DNA from: Aquimarina intermedia
Lineage (GTDB): Bacteria; Bacteroidota; Bacteroidia; Flavobacteriales; Flavobacteriaceae
Assembly (NCBI RefSeq): GCF_008124785.1
Contig: NZ_VNHU01000009.1
Location: forward strand, 1-64,000
Length of the DNA: 64,000 nucleotides
Reading direction: 5' to 3'
Below the pieces are notes generated by a model. It did not search any database and was not told the origin of the DNA. It worked only from the letters and a program-made list of their open reading frames with translations. Shown here one piece after another: positions 24,702-34,059 of this stretch; within the stretch, counting starts at the first letter, position 1, and the number at the start of each line of letters is the position of its first letter. A program made the translations under genes and the position numbers.

Positions 24702-25802
24702 TTAGAGTAACGCTACTGTCTTGGCTCGTTGAATTTTACCTGTGTCTGTCTCAACAAATTGCGGAATGCAAAAAATTTGCTTCGGTACCTCGTAGCGAGA
24801 TAAGGTAGAAATGTTCGCTATCCCCTCTTTTATTGAGCTTACTAGTGTTTCTGAAGGTGCTGATTCGATGATTAAAATAAGTTGTTCCCCAAGAACCGCA
24901 TCAGGCAAACTGGAAACAAAAAAACGATGGGTAATAAGAAGTTGTAATTTGGCTTCAATTGCTTCTGGAAACAACTTGACACCACCGCTATTAATAACAT
25001 TATCATAGCGTCCCTTCCAGTCAAATTTTTTATACGATTTGAGCTCCACTACATCGTTAGTGATAAGTTGTTTATCATGTAATAAAGGAGCATTAATAAC
25101 TAAACAATTACGCTCATCAGTCGCTATCGAAATATTAGGTAAGGTTTTAAAATAAATATTCTTTTTTCGTTCGCGTTTTTTAGCATTCACCCTGCGTGCA
25201 GCGATATGTGAAACCGTCTCAGTCATTCCGTAGGTTTCAAATATCTTAGTTTTACTTGCCTGAACTAAGGATTTGAGATTTTCTGAAATAACGCCACCCC
25301 CTACGATAAGTTTTTTAATGAGGTGAAGTCTGTTAATAGAATTATCCAATTGCAAAGGTACCATTGCGCAAAAATCATATTGCTTATAAACCGTATCCAA
25401 CGGATTACTCTTAGGAGGTACACAATCCAGCTTCCACCCTAATACCATCGCTCTTACCAACATCATTTTACCGGCAATATAGGTCGCCGATAAGCATAGT
25501 AATACAGTTGTCTCACTATCAAGTTTAAAAAATTCACCTGTAGCTTTAGCACTGTTAACCATATGTTCTTTTAGAACTTTAATTGTTTTTGGTTTTCCAG
25601 TGGAGCCGGATGTCTTTACTTCAATAAAAGATTTTGAGTCTAACCACTCTAACAAGAAATGACCTATATCCTGTTCGTAAGGTTCCCCTTCTTTTATAAA
25701 TGAATAAGCGATTTCTATTAACCCATCGCTGTCTAGCTTTTGTTTGTTCAATTCAAAAGCCTTGTGAATAGGAAATCTTAATATGGGTTGTGGTTCATAC
25801 AT
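24702..25802 (-). CDS. menE: O-succinylbenzoate-CoA ligase MenE, short form
   Basis: A 366-aa AMP-forming ligase joining o-succinylbenzoate to CoA in menaquinone synthesis. The phosphate loop TSGSTGKPKT begins near residue 64, and the later motifs FETYGMTETVSH and WKGRYDNVINSGGVK mark the adenylation site and hinge. Most MenE proteins have about 150 residues before the P-loop. Here much of the N-terminal subdomain is missing, as is usual for Bacteroidota MenE. ATG 25802 is preferred to a TTG at 25808. The context with menC, menA and a CPBP protein supports the assignment over another acyl-CoA ligase. Confidence 0.85.
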   Translation of the reverse strand: MYEPQPILRFPIHKAFELNKQKLDSDGLIEIAYSFIKEGEPYEQDIGHFLLEWLDSKSFIEVKTSGSTGKPKTIKVLKEHMVNSAKATGEFFKLDSETTVLLCLSATYIAGKMMLVRAMVLGWKLDCVPPKSNPLDTVYKQYDFCAMVPLQLDNSINRLHLIKKLIVGGGVISENLKSLVQASKTKIFETYGMTETVSHIAARRVNAKKRERKKNIYFKTLPNISIATDERNCLVINAPLLHDKQLITNDVVELKSYKKFDWKGRYDNVINSGGVKLFPEAIEAKLQLLITHRFFVSSLPDAVLGEQLILIIESAPSETLVSSIKEGIANISTLSRYEVPKQIFCIPQFVETDTGKIQRAKTVALL

Positions 25803-25857
25803 ATACAAATTTCAATTTAAATAATGACTAGCATGTTATTAAATTATGAAAAATTAT

Positions 25858-26808
25858 CTAAATCTCTGTTATTTCTTTTGACGTCGGAATTTTAATTTTA
25901 CCCATTAAACGCTCTTTCCAATGACTCCAATGATATTTTTTGGAAAAAATAAAAAGATAAATAGGATAGATTATAAGTATTGGAAGTACGATATCTATTC
26001 CTCCTGAAGGCTCTGAAATATCCAGAAAAATTGCATCCGTCTGAAAAACACTCCAATTTGTGGTTACCATTACAGCTGCCATAATATTGTTTGCTGCATG
26101 AAATCCTAAGGCAAGTTCCATTCCTTCATCCATAAGGGTTATCACACCAAGAAGTAAACCTGTACCTATATAAAAGACCATCATGATATTTCCGAGTTTA
26201 GCCACTTCGGGATTAGCACCGTGCAAAAGTCCAAATATTATAGAGGTCAACACTAAGGGCACCCATCTGTTTCTAGCCAAGATCCCAAACCATTGCATCA
26301 AATAGCCTCTGAATAAATATTCTTCAAAACTTGTTTGAAGCGGTAACAATAGAAAAGAAATAACCAGTAATATGAGAAAAGGTACCAAGTTGAAATTCCA
26401 AACAAAAATTTCAGGTTCAATAGCATAACTAATACCAAAAAAGACAACGTTGGTTATCGCTACTAATAAGAATGCAAAACGTATTCTACCCCAATCAATG
26501 GATGATCGTGTGGTAGTTACATCAATAATTTTTTTATGATGAATAGCTTTTATGCTTAAAAAAATAGCTGCTAAACCGATAGCAAAGCTAAAAATCATAA
26601 GTATTAAAAACAGATTGCTATCGATATCAAGTGACATAAACGAACTTTCTGCAGCTTCAATAAATGCCATTGTGTCTCCGGCCGCTGTAAAAGCTACAAT
26701 CACTAAAGGTATTAAGCCTAGGATCTGCCATCCAAAAAATATCAGTACTAATCCTATAATATATCGCCAAATTTCATTTTTCCCTCTGAAGGCTTGTTGT
26801 ATAAACAT
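25858..26808 (-). CDS. CPBP-family intramembrane metalloprotease
   Basis: A 316-aa integral membrane protein with about eight helices. It has the three CPBP (CaaX/Abi) catalytic motifs: SFEEYLFRG (the EExxxR glutamates), FGLLHGANPEV (FxxxH) and HAANNI (HxxxN). Family members cleave CaaX-type or membrane substrates, or act in bacteriocin immunity. It begins 3 bp after menC and is followed by menE, a placement that may be conserved in flavobacteria, so a link with menaquinone or membrane homeostasis is possible but unproven. Confidence 0.85.
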   Translation of the reverse strand: MFIQQAFRGKNEIWRYIIGLVLIFFGWQILGLIPLVIVAFTAAGDTMAFIEAAESSFMSLDIDSNLFLILMIFSFAIGLAAIFLSIKAIHHKKIIDVTTTRSSIDWGRIRFAFLLVAITNVVFFGISYAIEPEIFVWNFNLVPFLILLVISFLLLPLQTSFEEYLFRGYLMQWFGILARNRWVPLVLTSIIFGLLHGANPEVAKLGNIMMVFYIGTGLLLGVITLMDEGMELALGFHAANNIMAAVMVTTNWSVFQTDAIFLDISEPSGGIDIVLPILIIYPIYLFIFSKKYHWSHWKERLMGKIKIPTSKEITEI

Positions 26809-26811
26809 CTG

Positions 26812-27855
26812 TTATTTCTTTAAATATGGTACGTCCCACTCAAAAGGAGCGCGATAATATAGTTTTCCGTTTTCTACGTGTAATGGAGATTGAAAGTTAT
26901 TAGTGTATAAGGCTCCCGTACCCAACCCCTGCGGAAGATTACTTTGTAATGTATAGGTGTACTGTGCGATTGCGTTGAGACCAACATTACTCTCCAAAGC
27001 ACTTGTTATCCACCAATCAATATGTCTTTCCTCTGCTAGATCTATCCATTCCTGAGTACCTTTAAATCCACCTATCAAACTTGGTTTTAGTATGATATAT
27101 TGTGGTTGTATCTGATCTAAAAGTTCTTTCTTATCGCTCAACTCGAATATACCAATTAGCTCCTCGTCCAGAGCTATAGGCAGCGAAGTCTTTTTACAAA
27201 GTTCATGCATATCATCAATCTGACCTGCTTTAATTGGTTGTTCGATACTATGCAAATCATATTGCGACAATCGCTCAAGCCGATCCAGTGCATCAGTTGG
27301 ATCAAAAGCTCCGTTAGCATCCACACGAATCTCTATAGTGTCTGAGGCATATTGGGTTCTTATATAGTTCAAAAGTTCTAACTCTTTATCAAAATCAATC
27401 GCACCTATTTTTAGCTTAATGCAGTTAAATCCTTGATCTAGTTTTTCTTTAATCTGTGCTTTCATAAAGGATTTTTCCCCCATCCATATCAAGCCGTTAA
27501 TCGGAATAGCGTCCTTACCTCTTGTAAACATCGAAGGGAAAAGTGTAAAGGGGTGCTCACTTTCCAGTGATTTAAAAGCTATTTCTACACCAAATTGAAT
27601 ACTCGGAAACTCCTTCAACGCTGCCCAAAGCTTATCCTTGCCTAACGAAATATTAGCACAAACCCACTTTAGTGTATCTTCATAATCCGGTCGGTCTTCG
27701 ACACTCAAGGTTCTCAAAATTCCGCATTCGCCAACACCTGTCTTTGTACCATCATTAAGTAGTAGAAACCAGGTTTCTTTAGTTTTTAAAATACCGCGTG
27801 AGGTTCCGCTGGGTCGCTTAAAGTTGAGCATGTATTTTTTGTAAGTTGCTACCAT
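26812..27855 (-). CDS. menC: o-Succinylbenzoate synthase MenC
   Basis: A 347-aa enolase-superfamily enzyme that dehydrates SHCHC to o-succinylbenzoate in menaquinone synthesis. It shows the family layout: the KxK motif (CIKLKIGAID), the three metal carboxylates in VDANGA, IEQPI and ALDEEL, and the final lysine in ILKPSLIGG. TSALESNVGLNAIAQY is the usual C-terminal capping segment. It directly abuts the upstream metal-dependent hydrolase gene (no gap) and is followed by CPBP and menE. Confidence 0.9.
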   Translation of the reverse strand: MVATYKKYMLNFKRPSGTSRGILKTKETWFLLLNDGTKTGVGECGILRTLSVEDRPDYEDTLKWVCANISLGKDKLWAALKEFPSIQFGVEIAFKSLESEHPFTLFPSMFTRGKDAIPINGLIWMGEKSFMKAQIKEKLDQGFNCIKLKIGAIDFDKELELLNYIRTQYASDTIEIRVDANGAFDPTDALDRLERLSQYDLHSIEQPIKAGQIDDMHELCKKTSLPIALDEELIGIFELSDKKELLDQIQPQYIILKPSLIGGFKGTQEWIDLAEERHIDWWITSALESNVGLNAIAQYTYTLQSNLPQGLGTGALYTNNFQSPLHVENGKLYYRAPFEWDVPYLKK

Positions 27856-28536
27856 TTACACCGTGATACTTTCGCCGATATCCAACAACATTAAGTCTTT
27901 ATCTTTCTCAAAAAACTTTCGTTTGGCTTCATCATGATCAATTTCTATATACCCAAAAGTATCATAGTGCACCCCTAATACTTTGTCGCATTCTACAAAG
28001 TCGCTAGCTAGTATGGCATCATCCACGCCCATGGTAAAATTATCGCCGATGGGTAAAATGGCCAGATCCAATCGAGTGAATAAAGGAATAAGCTTCATAT
28101 CCATTGTTAGTGCTGTATCTCCGGCAATATAAATATTCTTATGTTCTCCTTGGATCACAAAACCTCCTGGTTGTCCACCATAACTTCCGTCAGGAAAACT
28201 ACTGGTATGAATAGCATTCACATATTTTACCTTACCAAATTCGAAATCCCAAACTCCCCCGTGATTCATAGGATGAACTTCGAATCCTTTTTCCTGGTAA
28301 TGCATAGCGATTTCATAATTGGATACAATGACTGCATCATTATTTTTTGCAATTGCTTCTGCATCCAATATATGGTCCTGATGCGCATGGGTTAATAGGA
28401 TATAATCAGCTTTAATCGTGTTGATATCTATCCTATCTTTAGATAAGGGATTTTCCGAAATGAAGGGATCTACTAAAACGTGACAATCATCAATTTCCAG
28501 TAGTAGACTATTTTGACCGTAAAAAGTAATTTTCAT
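27856..28536 (-). CDS. UPF0173-family metal-dependent hydrolase
   Basis: A 226-aa beta-lactamase-fold protein. Metal-binding motifs are THAHQDHI (HxHxDH), HTSSFPDG, AGDTALTMDM and GVHYDTF. The UPF0173 group has no agreed substrate. It lies between menA and menC with zero spacing to menC, so it is translationally linked to menaquinone enzymes. One possible role is a thioesterase-like step, since DHNA-CoA thioesterase and MenH are missing from this cluster, but that is only an inference. Confidence 0.85.
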   Translation of the reverse strand: MKITFYGQNSLLLEIDDCHVLVDPFISENPLSKDRIDINTIKADYILLTHAHQDHILDAEAIAKNNDAVIVSNYEIAMHYQEKGFEVHPMNHGGVWDFEFGKVKYVNAIHTSSFPDGSYGGQPGGFVIQGEHKNIYIAGDTALTMDMKLIPLFTRLDLAILPIGDNFTMGVDDAILASDFVECDKVLGVHYDTFGYIEIDHDEAKRKFFEKDKDLMLLDIGESITV

Positions 28537-28562
28537 GTGTGAAATAATTTAAGAATTGAAAA

Positions 28563-29516
28563 TTATAAAATTTGACCAAAACAAAATAGTATCGCTAGCA
28601 AAAATGTTGTTAAAGCCACTTTTTTCAATTCAGGGTCAAGTAATACTGAACTTTCTGTTTTATAAACCTTTCTAAGATGCAAAATCAACGGAATGAAAGC
28701 TATAAAAAACAATGCGTTAACACTAACGGTGCTAGTCAAAACATAATGTAAAGAGAGACTGATCATAGCACCAACGATAAGTATATAATGATAGCTTTTG
28801 GCTTTTGCAAGACCTAACTTCACCACGAGCGTATTTTTGCCTGCTTTCTTATCACCCGAATAATCTCGCATATTGTTTAAATTAAGTACTGCTGTGCTTA
28901 ACAAGCCTATGGCAATGGCAGGAAATATTAGATAAAATTGTATGCTTTTGGCAAACAAAAAGAACGTACCGATGACGCTCACTAATCCAAAAAAGATAAA
29001 AACAAAAACATCTCCAAAACCTCTATATCCATAAGCGGAATTTCCGACAGTGTACTTTATAGCCGCTGCTATTGCAAACAATCCGAGGAAAAAGAAAAAC
29101 ACAGAATACCCAAAATTATCTTTTCCAAAAGCAGTATAAATAAGTAGTATCGCTACAACAAGCGTTACAATAGAAGTAAAAATGACTCCTCTTTTCATCT
29201 CACGATGAGATAAGATTCCGCTCTGCACAGCACGCATGGGTCCCACCCTGTCTTCATTATCCGTTCCTTTTACTCCATCTCCATAATCATTCGCAAAATT
29301 TGATAGAATCTGTAATCCTAAGGTGGTTGCAATAGCTAACCAAAAAATTTCACTGGTATAAAATGAAGAATATGTGATTTCACTATATAAAGATGTTTCT
29401 CCAATTGCTCTCAAATATCTTTCGTTAAACAGGGAGGCTCCTACCAAAATTCCTGAAATAGACAATGGTAAGGTGCGTAATCTTGCTGCAGAGATCCAAG
29501 CTTTTAATTTAATCAT
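28563..29516 (-). CDS. menA: 1,4-Dihydroxy-2-naphthoate polyprenyltransferase MenA
   Basis: A 317-aa inner-membrane UbiA-superfamily enzyme that attaches a polyprenyl chain to DHNA, giving demethylmenaquinone. The first aspartate motif is NFANDYGDGVKGTDNEDR, followed by VGPMRAVQSG. The second is NNMRDYSGDKKAGKNTL. Around eight helices are predicted. It is the first gene of the menA-UPF0173-menC-CPBP-menE operon. Its intact motifs make a useful contrast with the eroded UbiA homologue at 48897. Confidence 0.92.
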   Translation of the reverse strand: MIKLKAWISAARLRTLPLSISGILVGASLFNERYLRAIGETSLYSEITYSSFYTSEIFWLAIATTLGLQILSNFANDYGDGVKGTDNEDRVGPMRAVQSGILSHREMKRGVIFTSIVTLVVAILLIYTAFGKDNFGYSVFFFFLGLFAIAAAIKYTVGNSAYGYRGFGDVFVFIFFGLVSVIGTFFLFAKSIQFYLIFPAIAIGLLSTAVLNLNNMRDYSGDKKAGKNTLVVKLGLAKAKSYHYILIVGAMISLSLHYVLTSTVSVNALFFIAFIPLILHLRKVYKTESSVLLDPELKKVALTTFLLAILFCFGQIL

Positions 29517-29588
29517 CCTATAAATTTGAGGTCAAAGTAACAGTATTTTTTTAAAAAAAGAAGATTTTACATCCAACAACCTTAGCTG

Positions 29589-31109
29589 CTAAATAATTGT
29601 TTCGACAAGTCCGTTTTTTATACATAGCCAGAAATAGTTCCAGAATGACTTTGTTTTATCCCGGGTTACTTCAATATCTCTCTCATTAACAATTCCTTTA
29701 TCTTCTTTTCGATCAATTATAAGATTGGAAATAAAGGTCAATACTGATTTTTCACGTCTCCCATCCTCTTTTAAAATTTGTATATCAAATGCATCGAATT
29801 TCATTGCAGTACTCCCTTGAGCTGTGTGCTTATCACCACTAAAATTAAAATACAATGCATCTAAGCTTCCTTCTGCTTCTATATTTAAAGCAGGTTTAAT
29901 AAATGCATTTATAGACGATGCATTGACATTTTTGATATTTCCTTTTATACTGAAGGGATCCTCAGTGTTTTCTACATCAAAACTCCAGTCAATTTCAATA
30001 GGCGCCTGATTCATAAATTTACTGGTTATTCTTACAGCTATATCCGAATTAACTAAAGGTTGTACTGTATTGATTGGACTCACCGCCATACTGAGGTCAT
30101 TAAAAGAAAGCATTCCGGGATGATCTGCTTTTTCTAAATGCTCTGTATATTCAATTTTGCCAGATTGAAGTTCAATCGAATCAATAGCAATACCCATATT
30201 TATAGTTCGTAAAAGCTCACTGTACATTGGTTTTATAGATAGATCATCAGCTAATCGTTTGTCTCTATAGATGTCTAAGCTAAATTGTTCTAATTTTAGA
30301 AAACTACTATTAAAAATCAGTCGATCATCTACTTCATCCAATTCAGGGGATTCGATCTGCACGTGTCTACCATCAAGCCTCATGTGATCACGTTCCTGTG
30401 TCAAGGTATCGCTAAAAGCACTTTTCGAGAGTAACGGAGTAATGGATAGGGAATCAGCTAACCACCTATTTTGACTCATAGTAAAGCTGCGAAGCTCAAA
30501 GGAATGAAACGGATCCAGCGCTGTTCTCACATTTACTATCTTTCCTTTATACGTTCCATAGCTAAAAGGTATTTTACGTGACGCTATCTCATTGTTTGAA
30601 TTGATTTGAGTAAATCCCAAGGTTTGAATTAAAAAACTGGTTTTAAATGATTTTTGAAGTGAATCTATCCCGACGTGTACCTTTGCGTTTCTTATGTTAA
30701 CTTTCTCTATTTTTAAATCAAATGATTTTGGCTTACCTATCCCTGCTTTAACTGATTTTTTATCCTTGTTACTATAATAGATATTCGCGTTAGTAAGTGC
30801 CACTTCCTCAATGACAATTTCCTCATATTTCCATAATTTCCAGAAACTAAGCCCCAATATTTCGAACTTCTCAACAGTTCCCGATTCTCCATTATTACTG
30901 TCAAATTCTGCACTCTTTAACGAAATATTACCTAGTACGGGTTCCACATGAACAGAAGAATAAGAGACTTGAATTTGATCATTCTTCAATTCGGCTAAGG
31001 CATCTTTTATTTTATGCTCTATCCATACACCTACTAAAAAATATAGAATAAATAATAACGCTGCACTATAAATAATTATAATTAGTGATTTTCTATGTTT
31101 TATTTTCAT
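29589..31109 (-). CDS. AsmA-like membrane-anchored protein
   Basis: A 506-aa protein with one N-terminal transmembrane helix (about 8-30) and a long periplasmic beta-rich region. Features such as LKSAEFDSNNG, VEEVALTNANIYYSN, IRNAKVHVGIDSLQ, GNIKNVNASSINAFIKP and GSLDALYFNFSGDKHTAQGSTAMKFDAFDIQ resemble the AsmA/DUF748 repeat pattern of envelope lipid-transport proteins. No catalytic site is visible. It may influence outer-membrane lipid homeostasis. A hairpin covers the leader just before its start. It is followed by menA after 72 bp. Confidence 0.55.
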   Translation of the reverse strand: MKIKHRKSLIIIIYSAALLFILYFLVGVWIEHKIKDALAELKNDQIQVSYSSVHVEPVLGNISLKSAEFDSNNGESGTVEKFEILGLSFWKLWKYEEIVIEEVALTNANIYYSNKDKKSVKAGIGKPKSFDLKIEKVNIRNAKVHVGIDSLQKSFKTSFLIQTLGFTQINSNNEIASRKIPFSYGTYKGKIVNVRTALDPFHSFELRSFTMSQNRWLADSLSITPLLSKSAFSDTLTQERDHMRLDGRHVQIESPELDEVDDRLIFNSSFLKLEQFSLDIYRDKRLADDLSIKPMYSELLRTINMGIAIDSIELQSGKIEYTEHLEKADHPGMLSFNDLSMAVSPINTVQPLVNSDIAVRITSKFMNQAPIEIDWSFDVENTEDPFSIKGNIKNVNASSINAFIKPALNIEAEGSLDALYFNFSGDKHTAQGSTAMKFDAFDIQILKEDGRREKSVLTFISNLIIDRKEDKGIVNERDIEVTRDKTKSFWNYFWLCIKNGLVETII

Positions 31110-31114
31110 ACAGA

Positions 31115-31142
31115 TGGACAGCTACTAGTGTTTGGCTGTCCA
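31115..31142 (-). promoter_or_regulatory. Leader hairpin before the AsmA-like gene
   Basis: An 8-bp stem, tggacagc (31115-31122) with gctgtcca (31135-31142), encloses a 12-nt loop and lies 5 bp upstream of the ATG in the transcript leader. It could modulate initiation. It is not followed by a U-tract, so it is not a terminator for this strand. Confidence 0.35.
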
Positions 31143-31269
31143 ATATAATGCAAACCGCTTAAATTAAATACAGCATTTAGAAGAGTATAACATTATATCT
31201 TATAAAAGCATTGCAAAGGATTATAAAGTTTTTTACTTTCGGCATCAATTAGATTAAAAGCAAGAATTA

Positions 31270-32352
31270 ATGAAAAATACCGCCTTAACAGAAATTCACA
31301 AAGCACATGGTGCCAAAATCGTTCCTTTTGCAGGATATAACATGCCCGTTTCTTATGAAGGTGTAACGGTAGAACATGAAACCGTACGAAAAAGTGTTGG
31401 TGTATTTGATGTATCACATATGGGTGAATTTTTGATCACCGGACCTAATGCTTTAGAACTCATTCAGAAAGTAACTAGTAATGATGCTTCAAAATTGGTG
31501 AATGGCAAAGCACAATATAGCTGTTTTCCAAACGACAAAGGAGGTATTGTGGATGATTTAATTGTCTATAAACTAGAGGATGAAAAATACCTACTGGTTG
31601 TTAATGCTTCTAATATTGAAAAGGATTGGAACTGGATTAGTAAGCACAATACAATGAACGCTGTTATGCGTGACATATCTGATGACTACTCATTACTAGC
31701 CATCCAAGGACCTAAAGCTGCTGAAGCAATGCAAAGTTTAACTTCGGTTGATCTATCTGCTATGAAATTTTATACGTTCGAAGTTGCTCCATTTGCAGAC
31801 ATCCCAAATGTTATAATTTCGGCAACGGGATATACCGGTAGTGGTGGATTCGAAATTTACTGTAAAAACGCTGAAGTTGAGCAAGTTTGGAATAAGGTAA
31901 TGGAAGCCGGTAAAGCTTTTGGAATTAAACCTATAGGATTGGCTGCACGTGATACCTTACGATTAGAAATGGGGTACTGTTTATACGGAAACGATATCAA
32001 TGATACTACCTCTCCTATCGAAGCAGGTTTGGGTTGGATCACAAAATTTAGCAAAGACTTCATTAATGCCGAAGCGATTGCAAAAGAAAAAGAAGCTGGG
32101 CCTTCCACAAAACTGGTTGGTTTTACTTTAGATGAAAAAGGAATACCGCGTCATGATTATGATATCGTGAATGAGTCTGGCGAAAAAATCGGTGTAGTAA
32201 CTTCAGGAACCATGTCTCCGTCACTCGGAGTAGGAATTGGCTTGGGGTATGTTCCAGTAGCCTATGCTAAACCAGATAGTAAGGTTTTTATACAGGTTCG
32301 TAAGAAAGCAATACCTGCCACGGTAACAAAATTACCATTTTATAAAGGTTAA
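31270..32352 (+). CDS. gcvT: Glycine cleavage system T-protein (aminomethyltransferase)
   Basis: A 360-aa enzyme. It transfers the methylene group from the H-protein-bound aminomethyl intermediate to tetrahydrofolate and releases ammonia. Typical T-protein sequences are FDVSHMGEF near the N-terminus, the [14 protein letters not shown] strand, [46 protein letters not shown] and [18 protein letters not shown]. The length is normal. The other glycine cleavage genes (gcvH, gcvP) are not in the window. A terminator follows. Confidence 0.93.
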   Translation: MKNTALTEIHKAHGAKIVPFAGYNMPVSYEGVTVEHETVRKSVGVFDVSHMGEFLITGPNALELIQKVTSNDASKLVNGKAQYSCFPNDKGGIVDDLIVYKLEDEKYLLVVNASNIEKDWNWISKHNTMNAVMRDISDDYSLLAIQGPKAAEAMQSLTSVDLSAMKFYTFEVAPFADIPNVIISATGYTGSGGFEIYCKNAEVEQVWNKVMEAGKAFGIKPIGLAARDTLRLEMGYCLYGNDINDTTSPIEAGLGWITKFSKDFINAEAIAKEKEAGPSTKLVGFTLDEKGIPRHDYDIVNESGEKIGVVTSGTMSPSLGVGIGLGYVPVAYAKPDSKVFIQVRKKAIPATVTKLPFYKG

Positions 32353-32378
32353 ATATATAGGATATCTTTACAATATTG

Positions 32379-32419
32379 TTAAGTTTCAGCGTTGTCATAT
32401 AGACAATTCTGAAACTTAA
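32379..32419 (+). terminator. Terminator of gcvT
   Basis: An outer 11-bp stem, ttaagtttcag (32379-32389) with ctgaaacttaa (32409-32419), a 2x2 internal loop and an inner 5-bp stem ttgtc/gacaa surround a 5-nt loop. T-rich sequence follows. Confidence 0.75.
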
Positions 32420-32441
32420 TTATTTTTAAATTAGAGCGTAT

Positions 32442-33257
32442 TTGAAGAAGATTTTAATCATTGGAGGTAGTGGATTTATAGGGAATGCGCTTTACAAGGA
32501 GCTTAACTCCTATTTTGACACGTATGCTACTTATCGAACGGACAATCCGGCATTCGAAAAAAATCAAAAGTTTTTTCAGTATGATATGGAGTTGGAGGAT
32601 ATTTCTATTCTGTTGGATAATCTTAGACCGACATATATCATTTCTGCGATTCGTGGTAATTTTAATGCGCAATTAGATGCACATCAGCGCATTATTCATT
32701 GGATTAAAACTCATCAAAGTAAATTGATTTTTATTTCTAGTGCTAATGTTTTTGATGCCTTTAGCAATTATCCGTCGTATGAGTATGATAAGACGTTAAG
32801 CGATAGTGTCTACGGACGCTTTAAAATCAAAATTGAAAACGCATTGATGCGGTTGCCTACCCATAAATACGTAATCGCCCGTGTACCTATGGTTTTTGGA
32901 TCGAATGCCCCGAGAATACAAGAAATCAAGACTTTACATGAACTACATGCTCCTATAGAAATTTTCCCAAATGTTATTCTAAATGCTACTTCAATATCTA
33001 AATTTACACAACAAATTCATTATATAATCAATAGAAGTAAAAAAGGAATTTTTCATTTAGGAAGTACTGATTTGTACTATCACTTTGACTTGATTAAAGA
33101 AATTTGTGACACATTAGAGTTACAGGATCCAATTTTTAAGCAAGTATACGATTCTAACAATGATCGTTATTTAGCTGTATTACCAAAGGATAATAAGTTA
33201 CCAAAAAATTTACAGATTACCACGCAGGAAGTTATTACTTCTGTGGTAATTCAATAA
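32442..33257 (+). CDS. NAD(P)-dependent sugar-nucleotide epimerase/dehydratase family protein
   Basis: A 271-aa short-chain dehydrogenase/reductase of the extended type. The Rossmann motif is GGSGFIG, and the SANVFDA and YEYDKTLSDSVYGRFKIKIE segments supply a Ser and a YxxxK-like Tyr-Lys pair (YGRFK). It is closest to RmlD/NAD-dependent epimerases acting on nucleotide sugars, but at 271 aa it is a short version and the substrate is open. The start is TTG (32442-32444); no ATG precedes it in frame. Confidence 0.7.
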   Translation: MKKILIIGGSGFIGNALYKELNSYFDTYATYRTDNPAFEKNQKFFQYDMELEDISILLDNLRPTYIISAIRGNFNAQLDAHQRIIHWIKTHQSKLIFISSANVFDAFSNYPSYEYDKTLSDSVYGRFKIKIENALMRLPTHKYVIARVPMVFGSNAPRIQEIKTLHELHAPIEIFPNVILNATSISKFTQQIHYIINRSKKGIFHLGSTDLYYHFDLIKEICDTLELQDPIFKQVYDSNNDRYLAVLPKDNKLPKNLQITTQEVITSVVIQ

Positions 33258-33331
33258 CGTTAAGAATTATCTAAATTTCTACCCGTGGAGTAATAGAGCA
33301 GCTTAATTTTATAACTTTAAACAAAAAAGTT

Positions 33332-34042
33332 ATGAAACAGCCCGATTTTTCTGAATTGAAAGCTTTGTTTATTAATTGTACCCTCAAAAAATCACCAAGG
33401 CAAAGTCATACACACGGACTTATTGAAGTTTCTAAAAAAATATTTGAAAAAGAAGGGGTTGATGTCGAAGTCATTCGCGCAGTTGATTATGACATTCCTT
33501 ATGGTGTTTTACCGGATATGACCGAAGAGGATGCCGAATATGATGCTTGGCCTGCCTTGTTTGAAAAAGTAATGAATGCAGATATTCTAATTTTGGGAAC
33601 ACCAATTTGGTTAGGAGAACGTTCTTCTGTATGTACAAAGATTATTGAACGTCTGTATGGTATGAGCGGAAAACAAAACGATAAAGGTCAGTATATATTC
33701 TACGGGAAGGTTGGCGGTTGTATTATTACCGGTAACGAAGATGGTGTTAAACATTGTGCGATGAGTATGTTATATTCACTACAACATATAGGTTATAGTA
33801 TTCCTCCGCAAGCTGATTGTGGTTGGATTGGTGAGGTAGGTCCTGGTCCAAGTTATCTGGACAAAGAATCAGGAGCTAAAGACAACGAATTTACGAATCG
33901 AAATACTACCTTTATGACGTATAATTTACTCCATCTGGCCAATATGATGAAAACAAATAATGGGTACCCCAGCTATGGGAATTCAAGAGCACAATGGGAT
34001 GATGGAACCCGATGGAATTTTGAAAATCCTGAATATCGATAA
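33332..34042 (+). CDS. NAD(P)H-dependent FMN reductase / flavodoxin-fold oxidoreductase
   Basis: A 236-aa flavodoxin-fold protein. FINCTLKKSPRQSHTHGL near the N-terminus is the phosphate-binding loop for FMN, and ILGTPIWLGERSSVCTKIIER is the flavin-side loop of NADPH-dependent FMN reductases. GCIITGNEDGVKHCAMSMLYSLQHIGYSIPPQA is typical of a subgroup also called flavodoxin family protein. It probably transfers electrons from NAD(P)H to quinone- or azo-type acceptors. It lies 17 bp upstream of a DCC-family gene and is likely co-transcribed. Confidence 0.75.
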   Translation: MKQPDFSELKALFINCTLKKSPRQSHTHGLIEVSKKIFEKEGVDVEVIRAVDYDIPYGVLPDMTEEDAEYDAWPALFEKVMNADILILGTPIWLGERSSVCTKIIERLYGMSGKQNDKGQYIFYGKVGGCIITGNEDGVKHCAMSMLYSLQHIGYSIPPQADCGWIGEVGPGPSYLDKESGAKDNEFTNRNTTFMTYNLLHLANMMKTNNGYPSYGNSRAQWDDGTRWNFENPEYR

Positions 34043-34059
34043 AACTTAAATACTAGGCT

